From Gammaproteobacteria bacterium (GTDB lineage: Bacteria; Pseudomonadota; Gammaproteobacteria; Steroidobacterales; Rariloculaceae): a stretch of 64,000 bases of DNA. Where the stretch lies: NCBI GenBank assembly GCA_022825505.1, contig JAJDWR010000067.1, positions 238,285-302,284 of the forward strand. The letters run 5' to 3'. A model generated the notes under the pieces. It was not told the origin of the DNA, did not search any database, and worked only from the letters and a program-made list of their open reading frames with translations. The position numbers were made by a program, and so were the translations under genes. Below are positions 1-9,255 of the stretch, one piece after another; positions within the stretch are counted from its first letter, which is position 1; every line of letters starts with the position of its first letter.

Positions 1-1
1 G

Positions 2-1180
2 CCGACGTTTTCCCTGCCGTTCATCTACTCCGGCGCCATGGAGGAATTCGGCTGGAACCGCCAGCAAGCGACGGCGCTCGCCACTGCCAAGTTTGTCATC
101 GGAGCCGCCGCAGCCCTGGTGATGGGCCGGCTGCTGGACAAGTATTCCGCCAACCCGATCGTGATCGTCGCCGCCTGTATGGGTGGACTCGGACTCCTTG
201 CGATGCTGTGGGCGACCAATCTGTTCGTCTACTACGTCAACGGGTTCCTGTTGGGAGTGGCTGCATCGGGCGCATCGGCCTGCATGAAGGTCGTGGTCGC
301 CCGGGTCTTCGAGCGGCAGATGGGCACGGCGCTGGGGGTGGTCTTCGCAGCCAACAGCGCCGCCGGCGTGCTGGTGCCGATCATCGTGGTACCGCTCATG
401 GAATCCATAGGCTGGCGCAACGCGCTGGCGGTCATGAGCCTGGGCGTCTGGCTGGTATCGATCCCGGCATGGCTGCTCCTGTTCCGGCCCGGCAGCGTGC
501 ACGCGGCCAGGATTGCCGTTCCCACGGATCACCAGCCGAGGGGCAGCCTGGTCGCGCATTTCCGCGATATCGCGCGGCACCGCAACTTCTGGCTGATAGC
601 GATCAGCATCTTCCTGGTGGCCGGCGTGGACCAGGGCATGACGCAGAACGCGGCACTGTTCCTGGAGCTGGACAAGGGCATGAACATCAGGAACGTCGCC
701 TGGGCGGCGAGCCTGTTCGCCGCTGTGGGGCTGGTTTCCAAGATCATCTGGGGCTGGGTCTACGACAAGATGTCCATTCGGGGCATCCAGCTTACATATC
801 TCATGCTCGTGGTCGCGATCCTGCTGGCTTTCCCCGTGGCGGGCGTCTTCACGATGATGGTCTTCATGACCATGCGCGGCTTCGCCCACGGCGGCCTGAT
901 CGTCGACGTGCCCGTGTTGACCAAGCACTACTACGGTCCCCAGAACATCGGCCTGAACATGGGCATCATGGCGGTGTTCATGAATCTCGGCTTTGCCGTC
1001 GGGCCGCCGCTGCTGGCCCGGTTCGCAGACGTTCAGGGTACGCTGACCAACGGCTTTATCCTCTTCATGGTGCTCACCCTGATCGCCGCTGCCATGCTGC
1101 TGCCGATCCGGCCGCGGTTCTGGGAGCCGCCGGAGCGATGGGCGAGAATCGCGTCCCAACCGGTGAGGGCGACCGGATAG
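2..1180 (+). CDS. MFS permease, monocarboxylate-porter-like (5' end cut by window)
   Basis: Inner-membrane major facilitator permease. The reading frame is open from base 2 (PTFSLPFIYSGAMEEFGW), so the first helix lies outside the window and the ATG at 38 is internal. The phrase MEEFGWNR-Q followed by GRLLDKYS (the loop 2-3 motif) and the break into two six-helix halves around residue 170 fit the oxalate/formate or monocarboxylate-type MFS branch. It ends 41 bases before the PQQ dehydrogenase on the same strand, so the two may be co-transcribed. The substrate is not readable from sequence; a carboxylate is likely from family resemblance. The MFS call is firm, the substrate a guess. Confidence 0.85.
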   Translation, partial: PTFSLPFIYSGAMEEFGWNRQQATALATAKFVIGAAAALVMGRLLDKYSANPIVIVAACMGGLGLLAMLWATNLFVYYVNGFLLGVAASGASACMKVVVARVFERQMGTALGVVFAANSAAGVLVPIIVVPLMESIGWRNALAVMSLGVWLVSIPAWLLLFRPGSVHAARIAVPTDHQPRGSLVAHFRDIARHRNFWLIAISIFLVAGVDQGMTQNAALFLELDKGMNIRNVAWAASLFAAVGLVSKIIWGWVYDKMSIRGIQLTYLMLVVAILLAFPVAGVFTMMVFMTMRGFAHGGLIVDVPVLTKHYYGPQNIGLNMGIMAVFMNLGFAVGPPLLARFADVQGTLTNGFILFMVLTLIAAAMLLPIRPRFWEPPERWARIASQPVRATG

Positions 1181-1221
1181 GGCGGGGTTACCGGATCGGG
1201 CAGGGGCACGCATAAGCCAGC

Positions 1222-3318
1222 GTGACCACACAGCCCATCTCCTGCGGAGCACCGGCGGTCCTGGCATGGGCGGCCCTGGTCCTGGCGCCCTCGACAGGCG
1301 CGGCGCAGGAGGCATTCTCGCCGGCTGAGCTGACCCGACTGCCCACCGATGCCTGGTTGACCAATGGCGGCGATCTTTATAACCGGCGCTATTCGCCGCT
1401 GACGGCTATCAACCGCGACAACGTCGCCGGGCTCAAGGGGGTGTGGCGAACGCGCCTGGGCGGTTCCGGACTGGAACGCCAATACTCCGGCGAAGCCGAA
1501 CCCATCGTCTACGAAGGGGTGCTTTACATCGTCACGGGTGCCAACGACGTCTTTGCTGTCCGCATCGATACCGGGGAGATCGTCTGGACCTACGAAGCCC
1601 GGCTGGACCCGGGCATCTCTACCATCTGCTGCGGCTGGACCAGCCGGGGATTGGGCTTCGGGGAGGGCAAGGTGTTCGTGGGACAGCTCGACGGCAAGCT
1701 CGTTGCGCTGGACCGGCACACCGGGGAGGTGGTCTGGTCCGTTCAGACCGAGCGCTGGCAGGAGGGATACACCATCACCAGCGCGCCCCGCTACTACGAC
1801 GGGATGGTGATCACGGGCTACGCGGGGGCCGAGTATGCAGCCCGCGGCCGGGTCAAGGCCTATGCCGCCGCCGACGGAGCCCATGTCTGGACCTTCTACA
1901 CTGTGCCGGGTCCCGGCAAGTTCGGTCACGATACCTGGCCCGAAGACAACGAAGTGTGGCGGCATGGCGGCGCCACGGTGTGGCAAACACCGGCGGTCGA
2001 CCCCGAGCTTGGCCTGCTGTACTTCTCCACCGGCAATCCGGGACCCGACTTCAACGGTGCGGTACGCGCCGGTGACAACCTGTTCTCGGTTTCCATGGTG
2101 GCCATCGACGTAGCCACCGGCGAATATCGCTGGCACTTCCAGCAGATCCGCCACGACCTGTGGGACTTCGATGCCGCCAATCCCGTGGTGCTGTTCGATG
2201 TGGAGATCGAAGGGGTCGTCCGCAAGGCGATCTCCGAGATCAACAAGAGTGGCTACAACTACATTCTCGACCGTGTTACGGGCGAGCCTCTGCTTGGTAT
2301 GGACTACGTGCCGGTGCCGCAGGAGCCCCGCCAGGCTACCGCCGACACGCAGCCGATCCCGCGCGGTGTGACCGCCGCGCCGGTGACCATCGACATACCG
2401 CCTGAAGGCGCCGTGCTGCTCGACGAAACCATTTACGTACCGTTCTGGAGCGAAGCGGGCAACGTGGGGCGCGTCATCGGCAAGCGAAGCGGCGCCAACT
2501 GGCCGCCGAGTTCCTACGACCCGCAGCGCCGGCTTCTGTTCGTCTGCGTCAACGAGCGGCTCTCCTACTATCGTGCCAACGAAGACGAGACCGACTCGCC
2601 GATGCTCGGCGTTCGCTACATGGGTGGGGGATTCGGCGGCGCCGGAATGCCCACCACCGGGGTGCTGGCCGCCCTGGACGTGACCACAAACACGCCGGTC
2701 TGGCGCCAGCGCTGGCCGGACCGATGCTACAGCGGTTCGGTGGCTACCGCCGGCGATCTGCTGTTCATCGGGCGAAGCGACGGTCGATTCATGGCTTATG
2801 ACTCCGACAACGGCATGCCCCTGTGGGAATTTCAGACCGGTGCCGGCGTCAATACCTCGCCGGCGATATTCGAATACGGAGGCGAGCAATACGTGGCCGT
2901 CTTTTCGGCGGGCAATGCCTTCGCCAGTTCGCCGCGCGGCGACAGCGTCTGGCTGTTTTCGCTCAACGGTACCCTGGACCCGGTGGATGCCCCGCCGCCT
3001 TCGGCCTTCATCGGTCGCGCGAGGGGCGGTGGCGGTCCGGCGCCGGCGGACGCTGCAGCCGATCCCGAGGCTCCCATGGGCTTGCCGGATCTCGGCAACG
3101 GCGGGACACTCTACGTACTGGTGTGCGAGCTCTGCCACGGCGCGAATGGGCAGGGCGGGCACGCGGACGGTGCGCCCATCACCCCGGGGCTGACGCTGGA
3201 GGAGGCGTTGCCGGTGGTCACCGAGGGACGCAACACCATGCCGGGATTCGCAACGGCGCTTTCGCCTGACGATCTGCGCGACGTGAGTGCCTACACGATC
3301 GGTTTGGTTGAGGAATAG
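1222..3318 (+). CDS. PQQ-dependent alcohol dehydrogenase with C-terminal cytochrome c domain (quinohaemoprotein)
   Basis: Periplasmic quinoprotein that oxidises alcohols and passes electrons to its own haem c. It starts at GTG, the only start preceding a signal peptide (hydrophobic run ending near STGAAQ). Residues about 30-580 form the PQQ beta-propeller: the vicinal CC of STICCGW, WDFDAANPV and W-x-W blade signatures are present. A short linker leads to a cytochrome c domain with CELCHG (Cys635, Cys638, His639), followed by GRNTMPGF holding the likely axial Met. The length of 698 residues matches type II quinohaemoprotein dehydrogenases. No strong Shine-Dalgarno is seen. It follows the MFS gene closely, so it may oxidise a compound that permease imports. 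Confidence 0.92.
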   Translation: MTTQPISCGAPAVLAWAALVLAPSTGAAQEAFSPAELTRLPTDAWLTNGGDLYNRRYSPLTAINRDNVAGLKGVWRTRLGGSGLERQYSGEAEPIVYEGVLYIVTGANDVFAVRIDTGEIVWTYEARLDPGISTICCGWTSRGLGFGEGKVFVGQLDGKLVALDRHTGEVVWSVQTERWQEGYTITSAPRYYDGMVITGYAGAEYAARGRVKAYAAADGAHVWTFYTVPGPGKFGHDTWPEDNEVWRHGGATVWQTPAVDPELGLLYFSTGNPGPDFNGAVRAGDNLFSVSMVAIDVATGEYRWHFQQIRHDLWDFDAANPVVLFDVEIEGVVRKAISEINKSGYNYILDRVTGEPLLGMDYVPVPQEPRQATADTQPIPRGVTAAPVTIDIPPEGAVLLDETIYVPFWSEAGNVGRVIGKRSGANWPPSSYDPQRRLLFVCVNERLSYYRANEDETDSPMLGVRYMGGGFGGAGMPTTGVLAALDVTTNTPVWRQRWPDRCYSGSVATAGDLLFIGRSDGRFMAYDSDNGMPLWEFQTGAGVNTSPAIFEYGGEQYVAVFSAGNAFASSPRGDSVWLFSLNGTLDPVDAPPPSAFIGRARGGGGPAPADAAADPEAPMGLPDLGNGGTLYVLVCELCHGANGQGGHADGAPITPGLTLEEALPVVTEGRNTMPGFATALSPDDLRDVSAYTIGLVEE

Positions 3319-3396
3319 CCCATCCCGGTCGTTGCGGCGGGCGATCGCGTTCGATACGCACCGGTTTCATTGACCTTGCCGGGTTGCCTCGGCTCA

Positions 3397-5067
3397 TTAC
3401 CGCTCGATGGCTCCTGTGTCGTGGACGACCTCACCGCCGACCACTGTCAGTACTGACGTCATGTGCCGGATTTGCGCCTCCGGCACCGCGGCCGGGTCGA
3501 AGACGTCGGCGCTGAGTACGGCAAGGTCGGCGTATCGGCCGACGCCGATACCCCCCAGCAGATCGTCTTCCTTCGTGAACCAGCCCTGCTCGTGGGAGGC
3601 GTAGAGCCGCACGGCCTGCTCCCTGCTGATCTGCTGGCCGTCGTTGATCAGTTCCCCGGAAACATCGCGGCCGGTGACCATGTAGTAGATCATGCACCAG
3701 GGGTTGAGCGTGTTGATCCGGGCGCCGTCCGAGCCGGCGCCGACTGCCACCAGTCCGCTCTCGATCACGGTGCGCCAGGGCGGGCCGCCCATCCCGCCGG
3801 CGTGGTAGCGCTGGCCGTGAACGCCGAGCCCGAGTCCCATGGCCTTCGCGCGTTCGATGAGTTCCGGGGTGATGAAACTGAGATGCCCGGGCGTCCAGCG
3901 CATGGCGGCCAGGTCGAACTCCTCGTTCAACTCCTCCCATATATCCAGGTGCGCGTCGATCTCCTCGGGCGTGTGGAGGTGCTGATGGTAGGTCCAGCCG
4001 CGCTCCGCGATCCGCCGTTGGGCGAGCTTCGCCGCGTCTCCCAGTGGTTGCTCGTTGAACAGCGACCGGCCCACGGACCATTCACCGATACCTACGATCT
4101 TCGCCATCTCCGGACCGTAGTCGGGCCACTTGTTGTCGAGGTAGCCCATGAGTTGCGTCAGCTCCGCGTCCTCGTCCAGGCCCGGGAAGTAGATTCGGGT
4201 GCGGACCTTGTGGGATCCCTCGCGCACCAGGTCGAGGAAGAAATCGTAGCCGTTGGTCTGGTCGATGAAGCCCACTCCCGGGACCGTTCCGGACATGTCC
4301 ATGACCGTGGTCAGGCCTACTGAGAGCGCGTAATCGGCCACACCCAGTAGTTGGCGCTTGCGGTCTTCGTTGGTCAGGTCGGCGGCCAGAACGTCGTACG
4401 CCAGCGCTGTATCCGCGCCAGCCGCGATTTCGCCCGAGTCCGTTACGGTGACGCCCAGCCCGCGAAGCAGATCGCGTGCTGCGGAATTGGTCTGCCCGGG
4501 GCCGGCGCCCCGCTCGGACAGGTAGACGGGGTTTGCCGGCGACGCTGCATCCAGTTCTTCCAGGGTCGGGAAACGGCGTTCCTGCCACTGGGTGCGCCTG
4601 ATGCCGCCGATGGTGGTGATCAGCGCACCCGCGGGCAGGGCATCCGCTTTCTCCAGAATCGCCTGCAGCGCGGCTTCGACCGTAAAGGTCACTTCCAGCG
4701 CTCGCAGGTCGTGGCCGGGGCGATTGGCGATTCGTATGTAGTGGACGTGGTTGTCGATCAATCCCGGAATCACCGTGCGGCCCCGCACGTCGACCACTTC
4801 CGTGCAATCGTCGAAATTCGAGGGATCGGGGCCCAGCGCCGCAAATCGACCGGCCTTGATGAGCACCGATGAGACGATGGAGTCCTGCGCGTCCATGGTT
4901 TGGACCCTGCCGTTGACGAGCGCGAGGTCGCGGGTTACGCAGGCGGGTGTGTCCTGCGCACTTGCAGGAGTGGTCAGTATCAGACCGAGCCAACCCACCA
5001 GGGTCGTTGCGAATGAAAAGGCCCACCTGCGGAGCCGTCGCCTCGGAAATTTTCGATCACATGCCAT
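3397..5067 (-). CDS. Secreted amidohydrolase, YtcJ-type
   Basis: Metal-dependent hydrolase of the amidohydrolase superfamily (YtcJ-like, amidohydrolase_3), probably acting on C-N bonds in the periplasm. The ATG at 5067 is chosen because it begins a twin-basic signal peptide (RRRLRRW, hydrophobic stretch, ASAQ cleavage); longer in-frame starts only add a non-signal extension. The metal-binding HxH is seen in PGLIDNHVHYI. Further conserved segments are TYHQHLHTPEEID and GAGSDGARINTLNPW, and the C-terminal DLAVLSADVF strand typical of the family's composite sandwich domain. 556 residues is normal. Transcribed against both neighbours; it shares only the upstream 5068-5266 gap with the divergent arylsulfotransferase-like gene. 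Confidence 0.88.
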   Translation of the reverse strand: MACDRKFPRRRLRRWAFSFATTLVGWLGLILTTPASAQDTPACVTRDLALVNGRVQTMDAQDSIVSSVLIKAGRFAALGPDPSNFDDCTEVVDVRGRTVIPGLIDNHVHYIRIANRPGHDLRALEVTFTVEAALQAILEKADALPAGALITTIGGIRRTQWQERRFPTLEELDAASPANPVYLSERGAGPGQTNSAARDLLRGLGVTVTDSGEIAAGADTALAYDVLAADLTNEDRKRQLLGVADYALSVGLTTVMDMSGTVPGVGFIDQTNGYDFFLDLVREGSHKVRTRIYFPGLDEDAELTQLMGYLDNKWPDYGPEMAKIVGIGEWSVGRSLFNEQPLGDAAKLAQRRIAERGWTYHQHLHTPEEIDAHLDIWEELNEEFDLAAMRWTPGHLSFITPELIERAKAMGLGLGVHGQRYHAGGMGGPPWRTVIESGLVAVGAGSDGARINTLNPWCMIYYMVTGRDVSGELINDGQQISREQAVRLYASHEQGWFTKEDDLLGGIGVGRYADLAVLSADVFDPAAVPEAQIRHMTSVLTVVGGEVVHDTGAIER

Positions 5068-5266
5068 CTCGATTGACCCCTTCGCTGCGTGCCGTTCGAG
5101 CGTTGCGTTGGTTTTCGGAAGAACCGCACCGTCGTTCGCTCGTGGTTGCAGGATGCGATTCGCCGAAAAGACTATCATGGAGTTCCCCGACAGTTGGCCG
5201 GGTTGAAATTGCGGCACGATTTCGCCCGCAACCGGCGGAAATCGTGCGCGGGAGCGGAGAAGAGGA

Positions 5267-6847
5267 ATGTCAACAGGAAGAATTTCCGTCGTGGGATGTT
5301 TGATCGTGGCCGCGGGGGCTGGCGGCCTGGCGCTGGCCTACGAGGTCTTTCAGGGGCCCACCGAGCTGATTCAATACGACGCCGCAAAGGCATCGCCCGG
5401 CTACACGATGTTCAGCCCGTTTCGGGGCCGCAATACATATCTGATCGACATGCACGGAAACGTCGTCCACTACTGGCCTTATCCTGAGGGCTGGTCGACC
5501 CCGGGGGCCGAAGCGGTCGAGAAACACGCGCGCCTGCTGGAGGACGGCACGCTGCTCCGGGGCGCCATCGACCGGGCCGGTCGGGGCGGGATGAGCGGCG
5601 CAATCTATCAACTCTACGACTGGGACGGCGAGGTGATCTGGGAGCACGACGAAGAGCGTCCCGGCTACGCGCCCCATCACGACTTTCGCATGATCTGGAA
5701 TCCGAAGCTGCAGGCGCGAACGCTCTTGTACATCGCCTCCAGGGAAATTACTCACGACGAGGCGATCGCCCTTGGGGTCGATCCCACCAGGCGCGACGAC
5801 TACACCTCTCGCCCGGACGGCGTGGTTGAGGTCGACATGGACGGCAATGTGATCTGGGAGTGGAACATCACCGATCACCTCGTTCAGGATATCGACGACA
5901 CGCTGCCCAATTACGGGGTAATCGCCGAGAACCCAGGAAAGATGGATCCCAATTTTGCCAACGGCGCCAGCGGCGACTGGATCCACATCAATTCCCTGGA
6001 CTACAACGAAACGCTGGATCACATCGTGATCAATAATTCGACTTTCAGTGAGGCCTACGTCATAGACCATGGCGGCACGTTCGTGCCGGGGGATCCGGCG
6101 GCAAGCATCGCCCTTGCGGCGAGCGACGCGGGAGACTTCCTCTACCGCTGGGGCAACCCGTGCGTCTACGACGCCGGCATGTGTCCGGCGTCGATACACG
6201 AGGGTCAGTCCAGCACCAACGGGCATCAGCAGGTGTTTTTCTCCCATGACATCCAGTGGATCCGGGAGAAAGAGATCGGCATGGGCGGCAACCTCCCCGG
6301 CGCCGGCAACATGCTGATCTTCAACAACGGTTCCCGGCAACTCGGCGTCACGTTTTCGTCCGTTATCGAGTTCAACCCCTACGACGGGCCCATGGAGAAC
6401 GGCGTTTACGTCCCGGAGATGGAGGCCGGCTATGACCAGGCGTCGCCAGGCATGGGTGCCGGACAACTCGTCTCCAAACAGATCGTCTGGAGCTTTCAGT
6501 CAACCCTGCCGACGGCGTTCTACAGCCGCTACATCTCCGGCCTGCAACGGCTGCCCAACGGCAACACGCTGGTCTGCTCGGGCGCCAACGGACATCTCTT
6601 CGAAGTCACGTCTGCGGGGGAAGTCGTGTGGGAGTACATCAGCCCGGTGGGGGATCGCACCGGCGACAAGTACGGTATCCATACAATCATGTCCGATGCG
6701 GCCGGCGAACGGTACAACTCGCTCTTCAAGTGCGTGCGCTACCCGCCGGATTACGCAGGGCTTGCAGGCAGGGACGTGACGCCCATGGGCAAGATCACGG
6801 AGTTGTGGACGCAGGAGCCCCGGAGTCCGCAAATCGAGGTGCAATAG
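5267..6847 (+). CDS. Arylsulfotransferase (ASST)-family protein
   Basis: Resembles bacterial aryl-sulfate sulfotransferases, six-bladed periplasmic propellers that move sulfate between phenols. Visible signatures are an N-terminal hydrophobic export segment (residues 8-25), repeated blades such as NTYLIDMHGNVVHYW and GVVEVDMDGNVIWEW, the HHDFRMIWNPK segment, DWIHINSLDYNETLDHI, and QVFFSHDIQWI with the late LQRLPNGNTLVCSGANG. 526 residues. The catalytic histidine of characterised enzymes cannot be assigned with certainty by eye. The start at 5267 has GGAGAAGAGG a few bases upstream. Lies in a block of other exported hydrolases, including a sulfatase 5 kb away, so sulfate-ester chemistry is plausible. 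Confidence 0.85.
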   Translation: MSTGRISVVGCLIVAAGAGGLALAYEVFQGPTELIQYDAAKASPGYTMFSPFRGRNTYLIDMHGNVVHYWPYPEGWSTPGAEAVEKHARLLEDGTLLRGAIDRAGRGGMSGAIYQLYDWDGEVIWEHDEERPGYAPHHDFRMIWNPKLQARTLLYIASREITHDEAIALGVDPTRRDDYTSRPDGVVEVDMDGNVIWEWNITDHLVQDIDDTLPNYGVIAENPGKMDPNFANGASGDWIHINSLDYNETLDHIVINNSTFSEAYVIDHGGTFVPGDPAASIALAASDAGDFLYRWGNPCVYDAGMCPASIHEGQSSTNGHQQVFFSHDIQWIREKEIGMGGNLPGAGNMLIFNNGSRQLGVTFSSVIEFNPYDGPMENGVYVPEMEAGYDQASPGMGAGQLVSKQIVWSFQSTLPTAFYSRYISGLQRLPNGNTLVCSGANGHLFEVTSAGEVVWEYISPVGDRTGDKYGIHTIMSDAAGERYNSLFKCVRYPPDYAGLAGRDVTPMGKITELWTQEPRSPQIEVQ

Positions 6848-6902
6848 ACGGCGAATCGGCACAAAATGCGTGCCGGCGTGTGGTACGGGAGCGCGTCGGC
6901 GT

Positions 6903-7892
6903 TCAGTACTGAAAGCGATGCACGCTGACTGCTTCGCCGATCTCGATGCGCATGAGGTCTTCGCCGACCAGCAGGCGTCCGGCGTAGTTCGCCCGGGTCC
7001 GCTGAATCAGTTCGTCGAGCGTCACCTCGGGTGAGTCCGGGCTGCTCAGCAGCGTCAGGTGACTGTAAATCGCCAGCTTCGGGCTGATGCGGTCGAATAC
7101 GATGCCGGCTTCCTCGGGGGTCGTATGGTGGTCCAGAATGAGCTGAATGCGCTCATCGAATGCCAGCATTTCCTCCCGCGCGGCGGCCACCTCGTGGATG
7201 ACGACATCCGCACCCCGGGCGGCCTCGATCAGGTTCTCGTCGAACCGCGTATCGCCGGACAGGACCACCGAGCGGCCCGCGTAGTCCACACGATAGCCGT
7301 AGGAGGGCTTGATGTACTGACCGTGGTCCACCGCGAATGCGGTGACCGTTACGCCTTCCTCGTCGAATACGATGCCATCTGCGGAATATTCGCTGATATC
7401 GAACTCGATTCCCCGGGGAGGTAACTGCTCGTCCACCAGGCGAATCTGGATGTCGGGGTCGAAGGCCTGCCTGAGACCGTCGAGAATGCCTGTGAGTCCA
7501 TCGGGTCCGATCACTCGCAAGGGTTGATCTCGACGGCCGAACGGCGGCGGGAGCCAGCCGGTGAGCCAGATATCGGGAAGTCCCGACAGGTGATCGGAGT
7601 GAAAGTGCGTGATAAAGACTGCGTCGATATCGCCAAGGGAGATATCGAGTTGCGTGAGGCGTTGGGACGCGCCGCGGCCGGCGTCGAACAGCAGCCGGTA
7701 CGGTCCGGCCTCCACCAGGATGGAGGGTCCGAAACGGTCCACGCGTGGCACCGGGTCGCCGGTACCGAGCAGCGTCACATCGAGTGTCGGGGCCTGCGTG
7801 TGACCGGACAGCGGCAACGCCGCGACCAACAGGGCAAGGACACTGAAAGCAATTTCCGGTTTGGCGATCAGATTTCTTCGGACTGTTTGCAC
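6903..7892 (-). CDS. Secreted metallo-beta-lactamase-fold hydrolase (RNase Z/arylsulfatase-like)
   Basis: MBL-fold metal hydrolase with an export signal. GTG at 7892 is preferred: AAGGAG lies six bases upstream and the hydrophobic signal (VLALLVAALPLSGHTQA) follows. The core opens with LDVTLLGTGDPVPR, then LLFDAGRG, the zinc motif HFHSDHLSG, VVLSGDTRFDENL (metal-ligand Asp) and SHLTLL near the C-terminus. This is the tRNase Z-like or arylsulfatase branch, but the signal peptide argues against RNA processing. It is paralogous to the protein encoded at 55356-56360. Divergent from the DUF6152 gene. The physiological substrate is unknown. Confidence 0.85.
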   Translation of the reverse strand: MQTVRRNLIAKPEIAFSVLALLVAALPLSGHTQAPTLDVTLLGTGDPVPRVDRFGPSILVEAGPYRLLFDAGRGASQRLTQLDISLGDIDAVFITHFHSDHLSGLPDIWLTGWLPPPFGRRDQPLRVIGPDGLTGILDGLRQAFDPDIQIRLVDEQLPPRGIEFDISEYSADGIVFDEEGVTVTAFAVDHGQYIKPSYGYRVDYAGRSVVLSGDTRFDENLIEAARGADVVIHEVAAAREEMLAFDERIQLILDHHTTPEEAGIVFDRISPKLAIYSHLTLLSSPDSPEVTLDELIQRTRANYAGRLLVGEDLMRIEIGEAVSVHRFQY

Positions 7893-8056
7893 TCTTGGCT
7901 CCTTGTCGAGTTTCCGATTGGGTCCCTTGAGCAATCTTCAGGAACCAGGATGTCTAAAGTGGATTTGCCGCACAGACAAAGTCTGACTCAGATTGTAGAC
8001 TGCGGGCGGATGGCGATGAATGGTTAACCGGCGCCAAAGAGGAGGCGGGTATCCGC

Positions 8057-9199
8057 ATGATGACAAGAAGGTTGGGTCGAACGGAATCGAAAAGAGTGCT
8101 GCGTTCAACGGTGGCCTCAATCAAGGGCGCCGCTGTTGCAGCCGCAATATCGCTTGGATGGAGTGCTTCGTCTACGGCTCATCACGGCATTACCGCCCAG
8201 TTCGACACATCCACCACGTTCGAGATCTCCGGTATGGTGACCGATCTGGAGTTCGTCAATCCCCATGCCTATGTCTACTTCGATGTCACGGAGGAATCCG
8301 GCGAAGTTGTGCCGTGGCGTTGCGAATTGCGCGCGGCCACCGTTCTGCGCCGATCGGGGTGGAGTGAGGACATGTTCAGTCCCGGTACCGAAATCGACGT
8401 GCTGGGATCGCCGGACCGGCGGGATCCGCAGACCTGCTACCTGGTCACCGTTACTTTCGCCAACGGCGTTACTGTGGAACGGTACGGCCAGCTCATGCCT
8501 GAGGGTCTTGAGGACGGCAGCGGGGGCGAGCGGCCGGCGCGCCTTGCCAGCGGGCATCCCAACATCGGCGGCGACTGGGCCCGGCCGCAACGGCTGCTGG
8601 GAGGAGAAAACGCGCTCGGTCGAGGCCCCGCCCAACAGGCTCGCAACGCCATGGGGATGGGTGCGTCCGTGCAGCTCACCGAGATCGGCGCAGGGGCTGT
8701 GGCCGACTATCAATGGGAGGACAACCCCCGCTTTCATTGCATGGCGGTAAACATCTTTGACGACTGGACCTTCGACCAGCATGTCAACCGTATCGTCCAG
8801 GAAGAAGAGCGGATCACGCTCATGTACGGATTCATGGACATCGTCAGGATCATCCACATGGATATGGATGAGCATCCGGCGGACGTGGAAATGACCCGGG
8901 CCGGTCATTCGATCGGCCGTTGGGAGGGCGATGAACTCGTCGTCGAGACGACAGGGTTCGCACCGGGCTACCTGGAAACGCGCGACGCGGTCATGCACGG
9001 TAGCGAAATGCATGTCGTGGAACGGTTCACGTACGATCATGAAGCGAGCACCCTCACGCGTTCCTGGGTCACGGAGGATCCGGCATACTTTGTCGGCAGC
9101 ATTACGGGAGAGGACACGGTGGAAATCGCGGACATCCCCTTCGAGCCCTACAACTGTTCCGACCTGACCAACGAGCAGATTGCCGAAACGGCCGGATAA
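8057..9199 (+). CDS. DUF6152-family exported protein
   Basis: Exported protein of unknown biochemical role. After a signal peptide (positive N-terminus, then AAAISLGWSASSTAHH) it has the DUF6152 signature AHHGITAQFD followed by GMVTDLEFVNPHAYVYFDV, a beta-rich domain to about residue 130. The remaining 240 residues hold DDWTFDQHVNRIV and SIGRWEGDELVVETTGFAPG, a segment commonly seen in secreted proteins next to PQQ dehydrogenases and hydrolases. GGAGG sits 12 bases before the tandem ATGs. The next gene follows after 56 bases in the same direction, so an operon with the large alpha/beta hydrolase is likely. Confidence 0.75.
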   Translation: MMTRRLGRTESKRVLRSTVASIKGAAVAAAISLGWSASSTAHHGITAQFDTSTTFEISGMVTDLEFVNPHAYVYFDVTEESGEVVPWRCELRAATVLRRSGWSEDMFSPGTEIDVLGSPDRRDPQTCYLVTVTFANGVTVERYGQLMPEGLEDGSGGERPARLASGHPNIGGDWARPQRLLGGENALGRGPAQQARNAMGMGASVQLTEIGAGAVADYQWEDNPRFHCMAVNIFDDWTFDQHVNRIVQEEERITLMYGFMDIVRIIHMDMDEHPADVEMTRAGHSIGRWEGDELVVETTGFAPGYLETRDAVMHGSEMHVVERFTYDHEASTLTRSWVTEDPAYFVGSITGEDTVEIADIPFEPYNCSDLTNEQIAETAG

Positions 9200-9255
9200 C
9201 CGCCGGAGAGCGGGAACACCAAAGAACGAAAACTCGAAAGAGCGGAGGGAGTGAA

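Noticed and set aside
1033..3162. 709-codon open frame on the - strand opposite the PQQ dehydrogenase
   Set aside because: Composition is typical of an antisense shadow, and the + strand carries clear PQQ and cytochrome c motifs.
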